From Ectobacillus funiculus (lineage in GTDB: Bacteria > Bacillota > Bacilli > Bacillales > Bacillaceae_G): DNA of 64,000 nt. Both the position numbers and the translations under genes were made by a program. The stretch lies in the NCBI RefSeq assembly GCF_042429435.1, contig NZ_JBHMAF010000017.1. One strand, 5' to 3'. This document shows, piece after piece, positions 1 to 7,974 of the stretch; position 1 is the first letter of the stretch, and every line of letters begins with the position of its first letter. The notes under the pieces are model-generated. The model ran no database searches, was not told the origin of the DNA, and saw nothing but the letters and a program-made list of their open reading frames with translations.

Positions 1-73
1 GTCTACACCTTTCCCTCATAACGACACTAATTTCATTATAATAAAAGTTTGTCGAAAAGGAAAACATTGTTCC

Positions 74-210
74 TAAAGAAAACTCGCCGATTGGCGAGCC
101 CTGCCCTTGGTCGAAGACAGAGGAGTAGCCCTACTTATACTGTATTCCTAAAATTCCCCACTACGTCGAATGAACTTCCAGCTAGGAATTTATACTTTCT
201 TACAGTGTAA
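74..210 (-). repeat. R1 repeat, copy 1 (full length)
   Basis: This is the reference copy of a family seen 17 times in the window. I define its sense as reading away from the neighbouring gene's 3' end, here the minus strand. In that sense it has: TTACACTGTAAGAAAG; an arm ending AAATTCC; a loop containing TTCGACGTAGT; a complementary arm GGAATTTTAGGAATACAG; a linker with CTCTGTCTTCG; the hairpin CTCGCCAATCGGCGAG; and TTTTCTTTA. It lies downstream of spmB, separated from it by a second palindrome. Identity with a named family such as bcr1 is not tested. Confidence 0.85.
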
Positions 211-220
211 GAATAGCAGA

Positions 221-319
221 CAAGGTCCGCCTTTTATGGCAGCGTAGGGGTAGGCCGCAGTAAAAGGCGCTTTTTGCCTTTTGCGGAGGTTCAGCCCTAC
301 GCTGTCATTTTGGGCCTTG
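221..319. repeat. Long imperfect palindrome between R1 copy 1 and spmB
   Basis: Arms CAAGG (221-225) and CCTTG (315-319) enclose ATGGCAGCGTAGGG (236-249), which pairs with CCCTACGCTGTCAT (295-308) with one mismatch. Inside is a further GCCGCA..AAAAGGC / GCCTTTTGCGG pairing. The whole could fold as one ~99-nt hairpin. A perfect 15-bp direct repeat, TTATACTTTCTTACA, lies outside at 190-204 and 344-358. Its left copy is the gene-proximal tip of R1 copy 1, so the palindrome may have been captured between two R1 ends. Confidence 0.7.
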
Positions 320-367
320 GGAGCTAGACACCACACCAAAAAGTTATACTTTCTTACAACACAAAGA

Positions 368-390
368 AAAAACCGCTGATGATCAGCGGA
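368..390 (-). terminator. Intrinsic terminator of the dacB-spmA-spmB operon
   Basis: CCGCTGA and TCAGCGG pair with a three-base loop. On the minus strand they are followed by TTTTTTC. The hairpin overlaps the spmB stop codon. Confidence 0.7.
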
Positions 391-913
391 ACATGAGTGA
401 AACAAATATAATGGAGCAAACAATCCCGATCAAATCAGCAAACAGGCCGACCTTCAGCGCGTCTCCCATCTTTCGGATGCCTACCGCCCCGAAATAAACA
501 GTCAAAACATAAAAGGTCGTATCTGTACTTCCTTGCATAACAGCAGCCAAACGGCCAAGAAAGGAGTCAGGTCCATACGTTGCAATTAAATCCGTCGTAA
601 TACTAAGACCGGCAGATCCGGAAATCGGACGAATCAGAGCGAGTGGAACAATTTCTGCAGGCACCCCGATTTTGTCCAAAAAAGGCTTCATCACACCGAC
701 CAGCGCATCCAATGCTCCTGAGGCACGAAAAATAGAAATGGAGACAAGCATGCCGACCATAAAAGGCAAAATCGAGACAGCAATGCCGAGACCTTCTTTC
801 CCCCCCTCGACAAATGTTTCGTACGTTGGAACCTTTTTGACAGTACCGTACAAAAGAATAAAGGCAATCATGCATGGTATAAGCCAAAGAGAAATGGTGT
901 TCACGATACTCAT
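383..913 (-). CDS. spmB: Spore maturation protein B
   Basis: This 176-residue membrane protein matches SpmB of the nucleoside-recognition (Gate) domain family. Hydrophobic spans lie near residues 7-25, 45-65, 130-150 and 155-174. A conserved-looking GSAGLSITTDL stretch precedes the motif QGSTDTTFYVL. In Bacillus, SpmA and SpmB act in the developing spore and are needed for full core dehydration; the transported or bound substrate is unknown. The start codon overlaps the spmA stop by 4 bp, so the two are translationally coupled. The order dacB-spmA-spmB is the conserved one. Confidence 0.95.
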   Translation of the reverse strand: MSIVNTISLWLIPCMIAFILLYGTVKKVPTYETFVEGGKEGLGIAVSILPFMVGMLVSISIFRASGALDALVGVMKPFLDKIGVPAEIVPLALIRPISGSAGLSITTDLIATYGPDSFLGRLAAVMQGSTDTTFYVLTVYFGAVGIRKMGDALKVGLFADLIGIVCSIIFVSLMFR

Positions 914-1521
914 CGTTTGTTCCCCTCCTTTTTTGTACGCCTTCTATAGAAGTAACGGTCAATGCAAATCGCGCCAATCATGGATAATAGTTGAGCAATA
1001 AACGTAACTAGTACAATATCTGTTGGATTAGCTGAATTATACGTCATCCGAATGGAAATGACAGTTGTCGGGATAAGGGTAATCGCTGACGTATTCAGAG
1101 CAAGAAACGTAATCATCGAACGGCTTGCTGAATCCTTGCCCCCATTTAATTCCTTCAAATGCTCCATCGCCTTAATCCCGAGCGGCGTTGCAGCATTGCC
1201 AAGCCCAAAGAAATTTGCCATCATATTTGATAGAATAAATCCCATTGCTGGATGATCCTTTGGCACTTCAGGAAACAGCTTTTTAATCAACGGCAAAAAT
1301 ATAGCCACCAGCTTTTTTAATAAACCAGCTTCCTCTGCAATCCGCATCAGCCCAAGCCAGAAAATCAGTACACTCAATAAACCAATACAAATCGTAACCG
1401 CCATCTTTGCGCCATCGAATACAGCTTTATTTACAGCTTCCATTGTGCCGTTTATCATCGCGTACAACACACCAATAATCGTCATCGCAACCCAGATAAG
1501 ATTAACCATCGTATGTAACAC
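910..1521 (-). CDS. spmA: Spore maturation protein A
   Basis: This 203-residue protein is SpmA, partner of SpmB. It starts with a hydrophobic helix and carries several further membrane spans (about residues 40-60, 95-115, 145-165 and 175-190). The stretch NFFGLGNAATPLGIKAME is typical of the family's nucleoside-recognition domain. The basic tail RRRTKKEGNKR is cytoplasmic. Its first codons overlap the end of dacB by 20 bp, and its stop overlaps spmB. Together with dacB this is a sporulation operon affecting cortex structure and spore core water. A mother-cell sigma-E promoter is expected from B. subtilis, but I did not identify one. Confidence 0.95.
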   Translation of the reverse strand: MLHTMVNLIWVAMTIIGVLYAMINGTMEAVNKAVFDGAKMAVTICIGLLSVLIFWLGLMRIAEEAGLLKKLVAIFLPLIKKLFPEVPKDHPAMGFILSNMMANFFGLGNAATPLGIKAMEHLKELNGGKDSASRSMITFLALNTSAITLIPTTVISIRMTYNSANPTDIVLVTFIAQLLSMIGAICIDRYFYRRRTKKEGNKR

Positions 1522-2638
1522 CTAACATGGAAGAAAACACTTCCTGGAAATCTTCCCAAAATAAGCCTGTCACAGGCAACAGCCGCTTCTTGCTATAAAA
1601 CACATTTCGCTCGCCAATCCGTTCGCCCTTTAATAGAAATATAGCTTTTCCAACTATACTGCCGTCTGTTTGTACTTGTGCTCGTGGTTCCAGCTCGATA
1701 CTAACGGTTATGTCCTGTTTTTCCTCTGTTGTCAATGGATACGAAAAGCTGTTTTTTAAATATACATGCTGTTTATACGAATTCCCCTTTACTTCAGCAA
1801 TACCGCCATCCTGCATAATTGTTGTCATGCTATACTTGTTAAAGCCTTCATTAAATAAATACATATGATCATTCCAATCCCTCGACGCATTCAATGTAAC
1901 AACAATTAAATCCAAACCGTCCTTTGAAGCTGTCGTCACGAGCGTTCTTCCTGCTTTTTTCGTGAATCCTGTTTTCCCTCCTGTTGCATACTTATACATA
2001 GAGGTAAGTAGCTTATGCTTGTTGTGCCAAGGATAATCCCACTCCTCAGATTGATACGTTTCCGTACCGAATATCTTTTGGAAGGTCTTATTTTGCATTG
2101 CATATCTTGTTAATAACGCCATATCATAGGCGGAGGAATAATGATTTCCATCTCCATCTAAACCGCTTGGATTAGAAAAATGAGTATTCTTCATCCCAAT
2201 TTCCCGCGCCTTCTCATTCATTAAATAGACAAACCCATCTGTGCTTCCGCCAACATGCTCAGCGATTGCCTGTGCTGCATCATTACCAGATCGAAGCATA
2301 AGACCATATACTAAATCCTCAAGCTTCACCTTTTGCCCTGCTGTCAAATAAATGGAGGATCCCTCTGTTCGCACTGCTGTATTGCTAACGGAAACCGTCT
2401 CCTTCATTTTTCCAGACTCTATCGCCAAAAGAGCTGTCATAATTTTTGTAATACTGGCGATCTTCTCTGGTGCATTCGCCTGCTTGCTGTATAAAATACG
2501 CCCGGTCTGCTGTTCAATCAAAACAGCGTTACGCGCACTCACACCTTGAAAGCCGGCATATGTATGCTGAAAAAGAAGCAAGACACATAAAAAGGCAGCA
2601 CAAAGAACGGAAAGAGTTGTCTTTACCCATACGTGCAC
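1502..2638 (-). CDS. dacB: D-alanyl-D-alanine carboxypeptidase, DacB type (PBP5*)
   Basis: This is a low-molecular-weight penicillin-binding protein of the peptidase S11 family. All three active-site motifs are visible: SITK (SxxK with the catalytic serine), SGN in RSGNDAAQ, and KTG in GKTGFTKKAGR. An N-terminal hydrophobic segment ending near AGFQG serves as the export signal. A C-terminal beta domain follows the catalytic domain. In sporulating Bacillus DacB trims stem peptides in the spore cortex and so controls cross-linking. The chosen GTG start lies 11 nt after AGGAAAGG; an in-frame TTG at 2674 is a weaker alternative. It is first in the dacB-spmA-spmB operon. Confidence 0.93.
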   Translation of the reverse strand: MHVWVKTTLSVLCAAFLCVLLLFQHTYAGFQGVSARNAVLIEQQTGRILYSKQANAPEKIASITKIMTALLAIESGKMKETVSVSNTAVRTEGSSIYLTAGQKVKLEDLVYGLMLRSGNDAAQAIAEHVGGSTDGFVYLMNEKAREIGMKNTHFSNPSGLDGDGNHYSSAYDMALLTRYAMQNKTFQKIFGTETYQSEEWDYPWHNKHKLLTSMYKYATGGKTGFTKKAGRTLVTTASKDGLDLIVVTLNASRDWNDHMYLFNEGFNKYSMTTIMQDGGIAEVKGNSYKQHVYLKNSFSYPLTTEEKQDITVSIELEPRAQVQTDGSIVGKAIFLLKGERIGERNVFYSKKRLLPVTGLFWEDFQEVFSSMLGVTYDG

Positions 2639-2859
2639 CGTTTCCACATCCTTTCCTATTCCAGTTTTGTACAAGTGTATGCTTTGTCCTAGGAATTATG
2701 ATTGAAAAGCGGCAAGAAAGGAAAAACAGAGCGCATCTGAAAAATGATGCAGGAATAGCTGTATGATCTGCCTAGCTCCTGCCAAAGAACATACCGAATA
2801 CCTGAGCAGAACGTAAGCGCTAGGCGGCTTTCTCTCAAAGGCTATACTTTTGTATCTTG

Positions 2860-3133
2860 TAAAGAAAACTCGCCGACTGGCGAGCCCTTTCTTTGGGCGA
2901 AGACAGAGGCGTAGCCCTACTTATACTTTATTCCTAAAATTTCTCACTACGTCAAATTGTCTTCTATATAAGTTGAATTTAATTCTTACACCTTCTTATT
3001 CAGTGACTAAATCATCATTCAAATTGCCTTTATAAGGCACTGTATTCTGTATGAATTTGTGCTGCAATGGGATTGTGAGAAAATATTTAGTTCAACTTAT
3101 ATAGCTAGAAATTTATACTTTCTTAAAGTGTAA
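2860..3133 (-). repeat. R1 repeat, copy 2, split by a MITE
   Basis: Full-length R1 copy, from TAAAGAAAACTCGCC at 2860 to TTTCTTAAAGTGTAA at 3133, directly beyond the sod terminator. It is interrupted at a TA in the loop by the 135-bp element at 2967-3101. Removing the insert and one TA restores the normal R1 sequence. Confidence 0.85.
2967..3101. mobile_element. 135-bp MITE with TA target-site duplication
   Basis: Terminal inverted repeats TATAAGTTGAA (2967-2977) and TTCAACTTATA (3091-3101) are perfect over 11 bp and degenerate further in. The flanks are TA (2965-2966) and TA (3102-3103). Other R1 copies have a single TA here (CTTC-TA-GCTAG), so insertion with a TA duplication is directly visible. 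TA targeting is typical of IS630/Tc1-mariner transposases. The element has no coding capacity, so it would need a transposase in trans. No second copy was noticed in the window. Confidence 0.8.
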
Positions 3134-3134
3134 A

Positions 3135-3168
3135 AAAGCCTCGCCCGACTATGGGCGAAGCTTTTAAA
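3135..3168 (-). terminator. Intrinsic terminator of the sod gene
   Basis: GCTTCGCCC and GGGCGAGGC pair and are followed on the minus strand by TTTTTTAC. That T-run merges directly into the R1 copy 2 tip. Confidence 0.75.
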
Positions 3169-4081
3169 ATGGCTGCCATTGCAGCTTCCGTGCTTTTTGA
3201 AATCGTTCCTCTACATTGTTCCAATCAACAACGTTCCACCAGTTTCGAATATATTCCTCTTTTCTATTTTGGTACTGCAAGTAATATGCATGCTCCCAAA
3301 CGTCCAAAACAAGGAGTGGAACCGTATCCCATTGCGTAAATAACTGATGCAGTGTGCTTTGCAAAATTTCCAGACGCCCTGAACGCGGGCCCCAAACGAG
3401 AATAGCCCAGCCTGATCCCTCCACTTTATTAGCTGCTTCTGTAAAGTGCGCTTGAAACCGATCGAAGCTGCCGAAATCCTGTTCAAGCTGCGGAAGCAGG
3501 GTTCCCTTCGGAGCTCCGCCGCCTCCTTTCTTCATATTGCTCCAAAAAATAGTATGCAAATAATGGCCTGATCCATGGAATGCCGCTTCACGTTCCCAAT
3601 GCTTTAGTAAATCATAATCTCCCGTATTACGAGCCTTTTGCATCATTTTCTCCGCTTTATTCAAGCCATCCACGTAGCTGCGATGATGCTTATCATGATG
3701 CAGCATCATAATTTCTTTTGCAATATAGGGCTCCAATGCGTTGTATGGGTAAGAAAGCGGAGGAAGAACGTGTCCTCCGATTGGGACAGGCTCCCTTTCA
3801 TAGCCCCGTTCATACGCGGCATATTCCTCATAATGCCCAGTTGTTAGCACCTCTTGCAAATGATGCTGAATATGTTCTACATCATCGCTAATTTGATAAA
3901 CCAACTCTACATTATAGTCGGCATTTTGTCCTTTGAGCTGCTCGAGTAGCATTTGAATTCGATACTCTAATATATGAACGTCATAGATTTCCATCGCCCG
4001 GCTATCCAATACGTGAAGTACACTTTCACACCAATGTTCCACCTCGTGAAAATAATGGTCGAACAGTTCCCGCTGCATCAT
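3164..4081 (-). CDS. Superoxide dismutase (Fe/Mn family) with N-terminal extension
   Basis: At 305 residues this is about 100 longer than a standard Fe/Mn superoxide dismutase. The first ~105 residues form an acidic, helical extension of the kind seen in the long B. cereus and B. subtilis paralogues (SodA2/SodF type). The catalytic part begins at LPPLSYPYNALEPYI. Metal ligands are seen as His in HHDKHHRSYV, His in FHGSGHYLHTIFW, and Asp plus His in DVWEHAYYLQY. ATG 4081 follows GGGGGTG at good spacing. The enzyme converts superoxide to peroxide and oxygen; metal preference cannot be read from sequence here. It appears monocistronic. Confidence 0.9.
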   Translation of the reverse strand: MMQRELFDHYFHEVEHWCESVLHVLDSRAMEIYDVHILEYRIQMLLEQLKGQNADYNVELVYQISDDVEHIQHHLQEVLTTGHYEEYAAYERGYEREPVPIGGHVLPPLSYPYNALEPYIAKEIMMLHHDKHHRSYVDGLNKAEKMMQKARNTGDYDLLKHWEREAAFHGSGHYLHTIFWSNMKKGGGGAPKGTLLPQLEQDFGSFDRFQAHFTEAANKVEGSGWAILVWGPRSGRLEILQSTLHQLFTQWDTVPLLVLDVWEHAYYLQYQNRKEEYIRNWWNVVDWNNVEERFQKARKLQWQPF

Positions 4082-4161
4082 GGAGACACCCCCGCTTCAT
4101 CGCTATACCTTCTAAATGTATTCCAATTAACGGTTTACTATGACGCCAACAAAAAGAAGGA

Positions 4162-4305
4162 TAAAGAAAACTCGCCGACTGGCGAGCCGTTAGGCGAAGA
4201 CAGAGGCGTAGACAGAGGCGTAGTTTCACTTATACTGTATTCCTAAAATTTCCGCCTACATCGAATTCACTTCCGGCTGGAAATTTATTCTTTCTTACAG
4301 TGCAA
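4162..4305 (-). repeat. R1 repeat, copy 3, with internal duplication
   Basis: Full-length R1 copy beyond the 3' end of the YpuI-like gene. It carries a direct duplication of GACAGAGGCGTAG in the linker (about 4199-4222), which lengthens it slightly. Confidence 0.85.
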
Positions 4306-4307
4306 TG

Positions 4308-4337
4308 AAAAAAAAGCAGCGTATTCGGCTGCTTTTA
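4308..4337 (-). terminator. Intrinsic terminator of the ypuI-like gene
   Basis: GCAGC and GCTGC pair around a short loop and are followed on the minus strand by eight T residues. The hairpin touches the stop codon. Confidence 0.7.
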
Positions 4338-4826
4338 CTGCGACTGAATCATTTTCGTTTGATAATCTGTTTCGTAGTATTCCAGCTCCTCACGCATCAC
4401 TTGGAATTTACCTTCAAGTGATTTCATAAGCTGCTGTACGGAAAAAGGTGGTGTCATAGTAAATGCAATGGCATTTTTTCCCGTATAAGCAGAACGACTA
4501 TTTTCATACCAATAATCGTTTTTAGGTGTAAAAAACTCACATATGACCTGATGATAAATTTTGTAGAGCATACGCTCCGCTGCTCCTTTACGAAACGGAG
4601 TGCTTTTGACTAGAACGCGGCACGCATCTAAACCCTCCTCGCAAAAAACAAGTAAGCGGCGCATCCCGGCAAGAAGCCCTTCGTAGTATTCCTTATTTCC
4701 ATTCTCGGACTCTTCAAGCAAGGATATAATCGTGTGGTGATTCATGTACTCTGTCATAACAGAAACAACATCCTGTAAAAAGGCTTCTACTTGCTTTGTT
4801 TGATTTTCCACTACAGAATTGGACAT
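4335..4826 (-). CDS. ypuI: YpuI family protein (DUF3907)
   Basis: This 163-residue soluble protein resembles YpuI of Bacillus, a family of unknown function (DUF3907). It has no signal peptide or membrane span and is rich in helices. In B. subtilis ypuI lies near the scpA/scpB-spmA/spmB-dacB region, so its presence about 1.7 kb from dacB fits. The start follows GAGGGGG. The assignment rests on overall resemblance and neighbourhood, without a diagnostic motif. A downstream R1 copy ends its transcription unit. Confidence 0.65.
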   Translation of the reverse strand: MSNSVVENQTKQVEAFLQDVVSVMTEYMNHHTIISLLEESENGNKEYYEGLLAGMRRLLVFCEEGLDACRVLVKSTPFRKGAAERMLYKIYHQVICEFFTPKNDYWYENSRSAYTGKNAIAFTMTPPFSVQQLMKSLEGKFQVMREELEYYETDYQTKMIQSQ

Positions 4827-4861
4827 GCTATATTCCCCCTCTTCATTCTTGTACTTTATGT

Positions 4862-5269
4862 TTATGCTGTTTTGTTTTCTTCCTTTACTAGGACGCTGCC
4901 ATTTTTACGGCACTCGGCAGCAATTTCTTTTAATCTTTCAACAGCGTGTACCTCGAAGTACGGGGCAAGTTCTTCAGTTGTATTAATATACACACGTTTT
5001 CGAGAGATCATTTCCGGGTCATGCAGTAAACAGGCAAGTGCAGCGATGTCCTTAAATGCTATATCTTCGTTTTCGATTTGAAATACCGGATTTCCTGCAA
5101 ACGGTGTAAATTGTGGCAGCTGCTCCTCGAAATAACGAACGTATAGGACATGTAGCGTCCGTTCTTCTCCATTAGTTATGTAGGTTACTTCTGAACGATT
5201 AAAATAATCCTCGGATGTATTCGGTTGCGCTTTCGTCAGCTCGTATCCGCTGAATTGTTTTATAATCAT
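4862..5269 (-). CDS. Uncharacterised soluble protein
   Basis: This gene encodes 135 residues from the ATG at 5269, which follows AGAGGGGTGAG. An upstream in-frame start at 5332 has no such site and was not used. The product is acidic, without signal peptide or membrane span. It begins MIIKQFSGYELTKAQ and contains EDIAFKDIAALACLLHDPE. I do not recognise a family. It is 35 bp upstream of the ypuI-like gene on the same strand and may be co-transcribed with it. Confidence 0.75.
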   Translation of the reverse strand: MIIKQFSGYELTKAQPNTSEDYFNRSEVTYITNGEERTLHVLYVRYFEEQLPQFTPFAGNPVFQIENEDIAFKDIAALACLLHDPEMISRKRVYINTTEELAPYFEVHAVERLKEIAAECRKNGSVLVKEENKTA

Positions 5270-5394
5270 CGTCTCACCCCTCTTTTGCTCTCCTACTTGT
5301 ATCTTACCATAAATGTTTTCTTGATCTTCCAAAATATTTCAGAAAATACAAAAAAAGAAAGCGGTCTGTTTACTGCATAGCTCTGTCATGTTAA

Positions 5395-5438
5395 AACAAA
5401 AGAAGACAAATTCCTACAGCAGCATCTGTCTTCTCTTG
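5395..5438 (-). terminator. Intrinsic terminator
   Basis: AGAAGACA and TGTCTTCT pair around a ~20-nt loop. On the minus strand they are followed by TTTGTTTT. It ends transcription of the gene at 5503-6285. Confidence 0.6.
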
Positions 5439-5502
5439 CATTTACTATATTCCGTTCCTTGACATGTAAGTATTTAGTTCTTCAACAGCTCTTATATAGC
5501 TT

Positions 5503-6285
5503 CTAGTTTTTACTCCCGACCTGTACAACAAAATCCCGATGATATTCCCTGCCATTTACATAGAAGGTCCCCCACATTTTATACAATCCTTCCTCAGGAA
5601 ATGTAACAGCCAGTGAGAGTTCCTTCTTCCCCTCTTGGTCCTGCGCCACGGTGTGTACAAGTGAACGTTTTGATTCATTTACAAACAGAAAGGAAGGTAA
5701 CTCTCCACTTTCCGAACGAAAGCGCAGCCTTCCTCCCTTATCTGGGAATTGAAAGGTTAACGTTTCCATTTTTCCCACTCGCAGTGCATCAAATACAAGA
5801 GATGTTTTATATGGTCCGATTTCTGTTGTTAACAAGGAATCCGGAACTAAACTCTGCTGTTTCTCGCTATCTTGGCCAATTGTTATCCTTGTATTTGCAA
5901 AGGATTGCTGCATATTTTTGTTTTTTTCGTACAAAAAGACAGCATATTCCCCCTTTTGCTTAAAAATATGGGTAAACATAAACGCTCCTTTTCCGAGAAA
6001 GGAAGGTTGAATTTCTATATACTCCTTCATATCCGGCGGTACAATTACAGCTCGTATTTCATTTTGTTTTTCGTCATTCAAGCCTCGAAGGCCCTTCCCC
6101 TTGTCATCTTGAATAATAAAAGAAACCTTTGTTTTTTTGCCAATAGCCGCTGTTTCAACCTCCCATTCCACCCCACTCTTCATCAGAGAAACTGTACGTT
6201 CTGTTCCACTTCCTTGCTTATGTACGTATGCCGCAACAAGAAGAACAAGAAATAAAACCGTCATTCCAAGCGTTATGTTTCTCAT
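5503..6285 (-). CDS. Membrane-anchored extracytoplasmic protein of unknown function
   Basis: The 260-residue product begins with an uncleaved-looking signal anchor (residues 4-20, TLGMTVLFLVLLVAAYV). The rest is a mostly beta extracytoplasmic part with two similar halves: one around KTKVSFIIQDDKGKGLRGL, ending EYAVFLYEKNKN, and one around METLTFQFPDKGGRL, ending GLYKMWGTFYVNG. This resembles secreted immunoglobulin-like or YtkA-like domains in shape, but no family was recognised. It stands alone between two terminators, with no clear operon partner. Confidence 0.75.
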   Translation of the reverse strand: MRNITLGMTVLFLVLLVAAYVHKQGSGTERTVSLMKSGVEWEVETAAIGKKTKVSFIIQDDKGKGLRGLNDEKQNEIRAVIVPPDMKEYIEIQPSFLGKGAFMFTHIFKQKGEYAVFLYEKNKNMQQSFANTRITIGQDSEKQQSLVPDSLLTTEIGPYKTSLVFDALRVGKMETLTFQFPDKGGRLRFRSESGELPSFLFVNESKRSLVHTVAQDQEGKKELSLAVTFPEEGLYKMWGTFYVNGREYHRDFVVQVGSKN

Positions 6286-6360
6286 GCGCTATCACCCGAC
6301 TGTTTTTCTTCTATTGTAACATTATTCCGTTTTTTTCCAAATAAAAAGACATAAAATCTA

Positions 6361-7110
6361 TTATGCCTTTTTAGATAATGCATGTATTTTTTCAAGACGC
6401 TCTTGCTCCGATAAACGTGGACAGGTATAGCAAGGCCCCTTGCTAGTTTCTGTCTTATAGTTCAGACAGCACGTTTTTCGGACAAGTACCGGCTTGTCTT
6501 CTATAGGATGTTTCATGCAAGAAAATGACACACACAGCGGATTTTGGTCACGTGCTCCGAACCACTTTGCAGGCAGCTTCTGCAGGTAAGCAAAATCTGC
6601 TATAATTCGCTCTTGTATCAACGGATCCGTTTCTTCGCGAATCCATCTCTCGTACATAACATGAATATAATATGCGATATGCGACCACATTACAGAAGCT
6701 GAGAACCCTGTCTCACGTTCGAGCGACGCAATCATGACAGAAAGGTGCTCTTGGAATAACTCTTGCAGCAATTGCTCTCGCCACGCATCACGACTTTGTT
6801 TGCTTCGCTTCGTAAATAACATTGGGGCGTACGTAAAAATATAAGTAGCTGAACAGGAGAATGACATTTGTGAGAGTGACAGCCGCGTCTCCGCATTCCG
6901 GCAACTCATAGCCTCTAGCACAGCTATGTACACATTATATCGTTTTATAAACAACGAAGCTGCTGTTTTTATATCAGGAGTACGGAACATGCTTTGTATT
7001 GTTTGTAAAGAAGCCTCAAGCCCTTTCCCATCAATCAGCTGTTTGCCCCCCAGATGAACGCTTGCAGCCTCCATAGTACGAATGCGGTACTTATTCCACA
7101 ACTCCTCCAT
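6361..7110 (-). CDS. FhuF-like ferric siderophore reductase, Fur-controlled
   Basis: The C-terminus carries KTCCLNYKTE..GPCYTC, the CC-x(10-11)-CxxC arrangement that holds the [2Fe-2S] cluster in FhuF-type ferric siderophore reductases. FhuF itself has ten residues between the pairs; here I count eleven. The protein would release iron from imported siderophores in the cytosol by reduction. I chose ATG 7110, which follows AGAAGGGG, giving 249 residues. The longer frame reaching 7278 would start inside R1 copy 4 and upstream of the Fur box, so I rejected it. A strong Fur box just upstream supports the role. No siderophore transporter lies beside it. Confidence 0.8.
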   Translation of the reverse strand: MEELWNKYRIRTMEAASVHLGGKQLIDGKGLEASLQTIQSMFRTPDIKTAASLFIKRYNVYIAVLEAMSCRNAETRLSLSQMSFSCSATYIFTYAPMLFTKRSKQSRDAWREQLLQELFQEHLSVMIASLERETGFSASVMWSHIAYYIHVMYERWIREETDPLIQERIIADFAYLQKLPAKWFGARDQNPLCVSFSCMKHPIEDKPVLVRKTCCLNYKTETSKGPCYTCPRLSEQERLEKIHALSKKA

Positions 7111-7152
7111 AATAACCCCTTCTCTTCCGTTCATATTTTCTTCCATCCTACC

Positions 7153-7171
7153 AACAATGATAATCATTGTC
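7153..7171. promoter_or_regulatory. Fur box
   Basis: The 19-mer centred on AATGATTATCATT (minus strand) matches the Fur consensus GATAATGATTATCATTATC at about 16 of 19 positions. It lies 43-61 bp upstream of the FhuF-like start, so iron repression is expected. Confidence 0.8.
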
Positions 7172-7182
7172 AATTGAAAAAT

Positions 7183-7319
7183 TAAAGAAAACTCGCCGAT
7201 TGGCGAGATCTGTTTTTGGGCGAAGGCAGAGACGTGGTTACCCTTATACTGTATTCCTAAAATTTCTTGTTTCGCCAAATTCGCTTCTAGCTGGAAATCT
7301 ATACTTTTCCATAGTGTAA
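7183..7319 (-). repeat. R1 repeat, copy 4
   Basis: Full-length R1 copy between the FhuF-like gene's promoter and the 3' end of the small gene at 7345. Its gene-proximal tip faces that small gene. Confidence 0.85.
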
Positions 7320-7344
7320 GAAGAAGCTAGGCTGCCCTTTCTTT

Positions 7345-7485
7345 TTAACGCTTCTCCTCCTCATAGGCGACAAGAGCAACTTTCTTTCCTAATTTTTGCT
7401 CGAAGTCCTCTTCAATTTGCTTTAAACGCATGTGCATATCATCAGTAATATGTGCGACTGTAAAGTTTGATGGCTGTTTCTTCAT
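7345..7485 (-). CDS. Small basic/acidic protein, 46 aa, unknown
   Basis: ATG 7485 follows GGAGGATGAAAC, an excellent ribosome binding site. The frame encodes 46 residues beginning MKKQPSNFTVAHITDDMHMR and ending VALVAYEEEKR. It is highly charged and probably helical, without signal or membrane segment. I do not recognise the family. The ribosome site, plausible codon use and the R1 copy at its 3' end support a real gene. Confidence 0.6.
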   Translation of the reverse strand: MKKQPSNFTVAHITDDMHMRLKQIEEDFEQKLGKKVALVAYEEEKR

Positions 7486-7529
7486 GTTTCATCCTCCATT
7501 ATCACTAGATTATTGGTTGTGTAATAAGT

Positions 7530-7784
7530 CTACTCTTGCTTTTGTTCAGTTGTCTCTCGTCCAATTCGCTCATCAAAGGAAAATGCACCTAACGCTCCTT
7601 ATGCAATTTCCGCAGTTACACTAACGGTTCCGTTTGGACTAATGTCAGCCTTTTCTATTGAAACCCTCTCTTTCCTCACATGATTGACGGTTTCAATGCT
7701 TTCCTTGCCACCTTCACCACCTGTCCCCTCTTTTTGCAGATGATACATTCCGATGACAAAAAATGATAAAGCATGAGCCGGCAT
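7530..7784 (-). pseudogene. Possible decayed small gene with in-frame stop
   Basis: A frame starting at 7784 reads to a TAA at about 7601. It then continues in the same frame with protein-like sequence (GALGAFSFDERIGRE) to a TAG at 7530. The first part ends KADISPNGTVSVTAEIA. The smooth continuation past the stop suggests one gene broken by a nonsense change. No family was recognised, and no clear ribosome site was found at 7784. The rest of 7486-7970 holds nothing else I can support apart from the deoD promoter. Confidence 0.3.
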
Positions 7785-7974
7785 AAAACTTCGTCATCCT
7801 GCTACTAGTCTGCTCGATTCCACTCATTTATATGAAAGGGTTCACCAAAGTTTGATTTCTGCAGCAGACGTACATACTACAATTGTTCAAGCAGCTCCAT
7901 CCACAGCTTTCTTATCGTTTTCTTTCCTGCACTATTGTATAATTTGGATTACATATATTTAAGGGGGACAATTC

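Noticed and set aside
74..210. Naming R1 as bcr1
   Set aside because: Size, folding and host group are suggestive, but the bcr1 consensus could not be compared here, so no identity is claimed.
7111..7278. N-terminal extension of the FhuF-like gene
   Set aside because: It would start inside R1 copy 4 and be translated across the Fur box; a good ribosome site precedes ATG 7110.
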